Program-made: the position numbers and the translations under genes
Part shown: positions 59,267 through 64,000 of the stretch, piece after piece
How positions within the stretch are numbered: the stretch's first letter is position 1
How the letters are laid out: each line of letters begins with the position of its first letter
Notes under the pieces: generated by a model
What the model saw: the letters and a program-made list of their open reading frames with translations, nothing else
Database searches by the model: none
Told to the model about the DNA's origin: nothing
From: Tenrec ecaudatus
Lineage: Eukaryota > Chordata > Mammalia > Afrosoricida > Tenrecidae
DNA length: 64,000 nucleotides
NCBI RefSeq assembly: GCF_050624435.1
Contig: NC_134545.1
Span: 82,099,563 to 82,163,562 of the forward strand
Reading direction: 5' to 3'

Positions 59267-59664
59267 CCTCTCTCTCTCTCTCTCTCTCTGTCTTTTATGC
59301 CCACTTCAGAGAGATGTGTGTCCTCAGGTGAAAGACAGGGATTATGTCTTCCTTCCTTCCCTCTGAAGCCAGATACAAAGATTCTCCAGTCTCACAGCTG
59401 GTTGTGGTATTCAATAAATGAGTGACTATGTAAGTTCTGGTTTTTAAACGATTCTGTTGTCGTAGTTGAGAATATGCAGAGCAAATTAGACGCCGATACG
59501 ATATGCTCCAGAGGTAGCATGTAGTGGGGCACTGATGGCCATTCTTGGGGTGAGCGACCATTCACAGCCTCCTTTTGTGAGTCGTTCCTCCTTCATCCAC
59601 ACACTGCTCACTGTCCCCTAAGGTTCCTATCTAATGCTTTGCACTGTCATCAGTTTGATCTCAT

Positions 59665-59780
59665 TTAGATCTTTTTTTAAAAACATTTTATTAGGTGCTC
59701 TATACAACTCTTATCACAATCAATGCATATACATACATCAGTTGTATAAAGCACATCTGTACATTCTTTGCCCTAATCAT
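59665..59780 (-). mobile_element. LINE 3'-end copy (L1-like)
   Basis: aaaaacattttattaggtgc, acaactcttatcacaatcaa and gtataaagcacatctgtaca. Confidence 0.75.
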
Positions 59781-59784
59781 TTTC

Positions 59785-59845
59785 TTTTTTTTTACATTTT
59801 ATTAGGGGCTCATACAACTCTTATCACAATCCACACATGCTCAAA
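59785..59845 (-). mobile_element. LINE 3'-end stub (L1-like)
   Basis: acattttattaggggctcat and acaactcttatcacaatcca, 60 bp only, directly next to the 59665 copy in the same orientation. Confidence 0.7.
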
Positions 59846-60114
59846 GCAAATCTTTTTTTCTCTCACTCGTTAAGCTAGATCATTGTTTGGGTTAAAGAAG
59901 ACTTCAGGGCATATTTTTGAGGTGGGTTTCAAAGTTATCTCTGGACAATCATTTCAGGGTTTCATCCACTCTTCATGGCTCCACAGAGTCTAGAACCACG
60001 AGAAATTGAAATTTGGTTCTGCATTTTCCTGCTTTTGATCAGGATTTCCCTAGGTAATCTTTGACCAAAGTGTTCATACATGGAGGCAATTAGCTACAAG
60101 TTTCATCAAAAGCC

Positions 60115-60295
60115 CCAAGTCACATTCACTGCCATCTGGTCGATGCTGACTCATAGTGACCCTGTAGGAGAGTAGAACTGCCGCCTTGGGGTTCCAAGAC
60201 TACTCCTTACAGGAGTAGAAAGCCTCATGTCCACCACTGATGATACTTTCAAACTACCAACCTTGCAACCGTTAGCAGCCCCTCAAGTAGGCAGA
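60115..60295 (-). repeat. AfroSINE copy
   Basis: cactgccatctggtcgatgc, tgactcatagtgaccctgta, ggagtagaaagcctcatgtc and aaccgttagcagcccctcaa. Confidence 0.85.
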
Positions 60296-60329
60296 GTTCC
60301 TTACACATTCCATACCCTCCTCTCATTCC

Positions 60330-60727
60330 TGACTCTCCTTTCTCTGTGGTGTCCGGTAAAGTGAGATCAGTTGTGCCTTGGATGGCTGCTTGCAAGCGTT
60401 TCAGACCCCACGTACTACTCACCGCCGCCCTAGTAAATAGAAGAGAAGCACTAAACACGTTAGGCCAATTAACCAGGGTAACCCAAGAAACATGGTTCCT
60501 AAATGTCCAAACCAAGGAAATAAAATCCACGAGTTGTTCGGGTGTACCTGAGCACTCTCCGTAGTTAGTCTTCCGTTGGTCACTACTGTCAACAAACCCA
60601 TGCAACGTTTGCCGTTCAACTTTTTACAGGTGTACCATTTATTGATGAAATTACAAAAATCAGCTGTGCAGCCTTCACTTCATTCAATTTCCCCTAAGCC
60701 CTTTCCCTCTGATCCTTAAAGAGAAAG
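60330..60727. mobile_element. L1 3'-region fragment
   Basis: gatcagttgtgccttggatg, gctgcttgcaagcgtttcag and ccccacgtactactcaccgc match the afrotherian L1 segment 'gatgtgtcttagatggccgc ... gaccccagatgctactcacc'. Interrupted by a SINE at 60728. Confidence 0.6.
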
Positions 60728-60925
60728 CCAAGCCTACTGTCATTGAGTTATTCCAACTCCTATTGACCCTGCAGGACAAAGTAGAAAAGTTCCCTAGACT
60801 TTTTTTACTGTAAATATTTAGGAGAGCAGAGGGCCTCATCTTTCTCCCATCAACACACTGCTGGGTTTTGAACTGCTGATGTTGCCCTCCAATGCTGATT
60901 CTACAGAACCACCAAGGGCTCTTTC
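60728..60925 (-). repeat. AfroSINE copy nested in L1
   Basis: tactgtcattgagttattcc, atttaggagagcagagggcc, and ctgctgggttttgaactgct to aaccaccaagggctct. Confidence 0.85.
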
Positions 60926-60929
60926 CCCT

Positions 60930-61262
60930 ACCCCTGGTGACCACCAATGAATAGTATTTATGATTTATCCATGGCCCTTTTCTTGCCTTTCTGCATAGGT
61001 AAGGCCAATGTTTGTCCTTTTGTGATCGACTTATTTCATGAAACATAAGGTCTTCAAGCTCCATTCCAACAGGAGCATGTGCTGAGACTTCATGAATATT
61101 CCATTGTATGTATGTACCACCTTTGTTTATCCATTCATCTGTTGATTGTTTCCACCTTTTGGCTGAATGGTGGGCAGTGCTACAAATAACATGGGTGTAC
61201 AAGTCTCCTTTTGAGCCTCTGCTTCCGAGTCTTTGGGGGCACATCGGAGCAGAATTGCTGGG
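60930..61262. mobile_element. Ancient L1 3' region
   Basis: cttatttcatgaaacataag, ttcatgaatattccattgta, tttgtttatccattcatctg, ttgattgtttccaccttttg and acatgggtgtacaagtctcc: an unmistakable old L1 order. Confidence 0.85.
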
Positions 61263-61264
61263 TC

Positions 61265-61430
61265 TAAGGAGCTCTGGAGGTGGCGAAGCTGTAAGCTATC
61301 CATTGGGCTGCTAACTGCCAGGTTGGTGGTTCAAACCCAGTCTTCCCTTGGGAGAAAGCTGAATCTATCTGCTCCCTGTCTAGGGCCACTGTGAGTCAGG
61401 GTAGACTTGCTGGCGGCCGGTTAGTTCTGT
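61265..61430 (+). repeat. AfroSINE copy nested in L1
   Basis: aggagctctggaggtggcga, ctgctaactgccaggttggt, ggttcaaacccagtcttccc and actgtgagtcagggtagact. Confidence 0.85.
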
Positions 61431-61469
61431 GCGTGTTTCGGTGTGTGCACGGGAGTCTCGGTTTCATTT

Positions 61470-61625
61470 ATTTTTGGGGGAACGCCACACTTTCCCACAG
61501 CGCCTGTAGGTTCCAATTTCTCCACCTGCGCGCCAACCGCTGTCATTTTAATTTTGTTTTTTACACCTTCACTATCCTAGTGGCAGCGTCAGGGTATCTA
61601 TCTCACGGTGGTTTCTACTTCCATC
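61470..61625. mobile_element. Ancient L1, continuation
   Basis: acactttcccacagcgcctg, ggttccaatttctccacctg and gtatctatctcacggtggtt continue the 60930 piece beyond the SINE. Confidence 0.75.
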
Positions 61626-61729
61626 CTCTCCGGAGGCTAAGGACGCTGAACGTCCTCTCGCGAGTTTGGTGGCCCTTTGGGCGTCCTCTTTGGTGAAATG
61701 CAGGTAGCCGTTTCGAAAGGGTCCCCACC

Positions 61730-63385
<1,656 letters not shown>

Positions 63386-63389
63386 CAAA

Positions 63390-63560
63390 CTGAAACCCAC
63401 AGCCATTGTTATCCAGTCAGTTCTGACTCAGACCAGCCAGGTAAGGACAGACTGGATGGCCCCTAGGGCTCTCAAGGTTGTTAATGTTTACAGAAGCAGA
63501 CTGCCTCAGCCCAGCTGGTGGGTTGGAACCAATGACCTGTACCACCACCGCTCCTGCTGG
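63390..63560 (-). repeat. AfroSINE copy, cluster member 1
   Basis: cagccattgttatccagtca, gtttacagaagcagactgcc and gctggtgggttggaaccaat. Confidence 0.8.
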
Positions 63561-63561
63561 A

Positions 63562-63735
63562 AGAACCAAACCCCACTGCCGTTGCGTGGGCTCTCATTCA
63601 GAGCAACCCTGTGGTGTGACGTAGAACTGAGCCTGTGCATCCTTACAGAAGCAGTTCGTTTGAGCTTACTCCTGGGTGGCTGGGGGGTTTGAACTGATGA
63701 CCTTATGCTTAGCAGCCCTGTGCTTAGCCTACTCA
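63562..63735 (-). repeat. AfroSINE copy, cluster member 2
   Basis: aaccaaaccccactgccgtt, ttacagaagcagttcgtttg and ggggggtttgaactgatgac. Starts right where member 1 ends. Confidence 0.85.
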
Positions 63736-63737
63736 AA

Positions 63738-63876
63738 TGTGCTGCCATTGGGTCAATTCTATGTATCCCTATTTATTGAGGAGGATGGGGAGCCACCAGG
63801 GGCCTTGAGGACTCACAGTGACCCAATAGGACAGAGTAGAACTGCCCCATGGATTTCTGAGACCAACTCCATGGGA
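63738..63876 (-). repeat. AfroSINE copy, cluster member 3, cut by SPIN
   Basis: tgctgccattgggtcaattc, tcacagtgacccaataggac, gaactgccccatggatttct and gagaccaactccatggga, where the SPIN terminus begins. Confidence 0.75.
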
Positions 63877-64000
63877 CAGCGGTTCTCAACCTGTGGGTCA
63901 AGACCCCTTGGGGGTCGAACGACCCTTTCACAGACGTAGCCTGATTCATAACAGTAGCAAAGTGACAGTTATGAAGTAGCAAGGAAAATGTTATGGTTGG
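63877..64000 (+). mobile_element. SPIN-family hAT MITE, cut by the window end
   Basis: Left terminus CAGCGGTTCTCAACCTGTGG, then tcgaacgaccctttcacaga, cctgattcataacagtagca and gttatgaagtagcaaggaaa. The best-matching SPIN left half in the window; the right end lies beyond 64000. Confidence 0.88.

Overview
This window is nuclear DNA from a placental mammal, very probably a tenrec (Echinops-like, Afrotheria). Two repeat families support this. Dozens of tRNA-derived SINE copies match the AfroSINE pattern, and four hAT transposon copies carry the terminal sequence of the SPIN family, which is known from tenrec but not from elephant. Gene order and exon sequences match human 10q24.2: UBTD1 - ANKRD2 - HOGA1 (with C10orf62 in its first intron) - MORN4 - PI4K2A. 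I identified the genes by comparison with remembered family sequences; no search was run.

Layout. 1-1.93 kb: last coding exon and 3' UTR of UBTD1 (+). 4.05-13.6 kb: complete nine-exon ANKRD2 (+), 329 codons. 14.25-38.7 kb: complete seven-exon HOGA1 (+), 329 codons, with C10orf62 (+) at 18.4-19.5 kb in intron 1. 40.5 to about 53 kb: MORN4 (-), four coding exons encoding 146 aa, with a CpG-rich promoter near 52.4-53.1 kb. 53.1-61.7 kb: repeat-rich intergenic DNA. 62.06 kb onward: first exon of PI4K2A (+), in a CpG island; the rest of the gene lies beyond the window.

The genes are not an operon and share no pathway. UBTD1 is a ubiquitin-pathway adaptor, ANKRD2 a muscle stretch-response protein, HOGA1 the last enzyme of mitochondrial hydroxyproline breakdown, MORN4 a membrane and myosin-III adaptor, and PI4K2A a Golgi/endosomal lipid kinase. 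HOGA1 and MORN4 are convergent. MORN4 and PI4K2A are divergent, about 9 kb apart.

Much of the remaining DNA is interspersed repeats: AfroSINEs in both orientations, MIRs, old L1 pieces, 5'-truncated copies of one poly(A)-tailed LINE 3' end, two solo LTR-like fossils and several microsatellites. Points worth a second look: a 10-unit G-rich minisatellite about 30 bp upstream of HOGA1 exon 7; a palindromic RFX X-box in the presumed MORN4 promoter; an HNF1-like site just upstream of HOGA1; the upstream ANKRD2 start out of frame with the main reading frame; an N-terminal transmembrane extension in C10orf62; and a SPIN copy with a recognisable 8-bp target duplication. I found no new multi-gene system.
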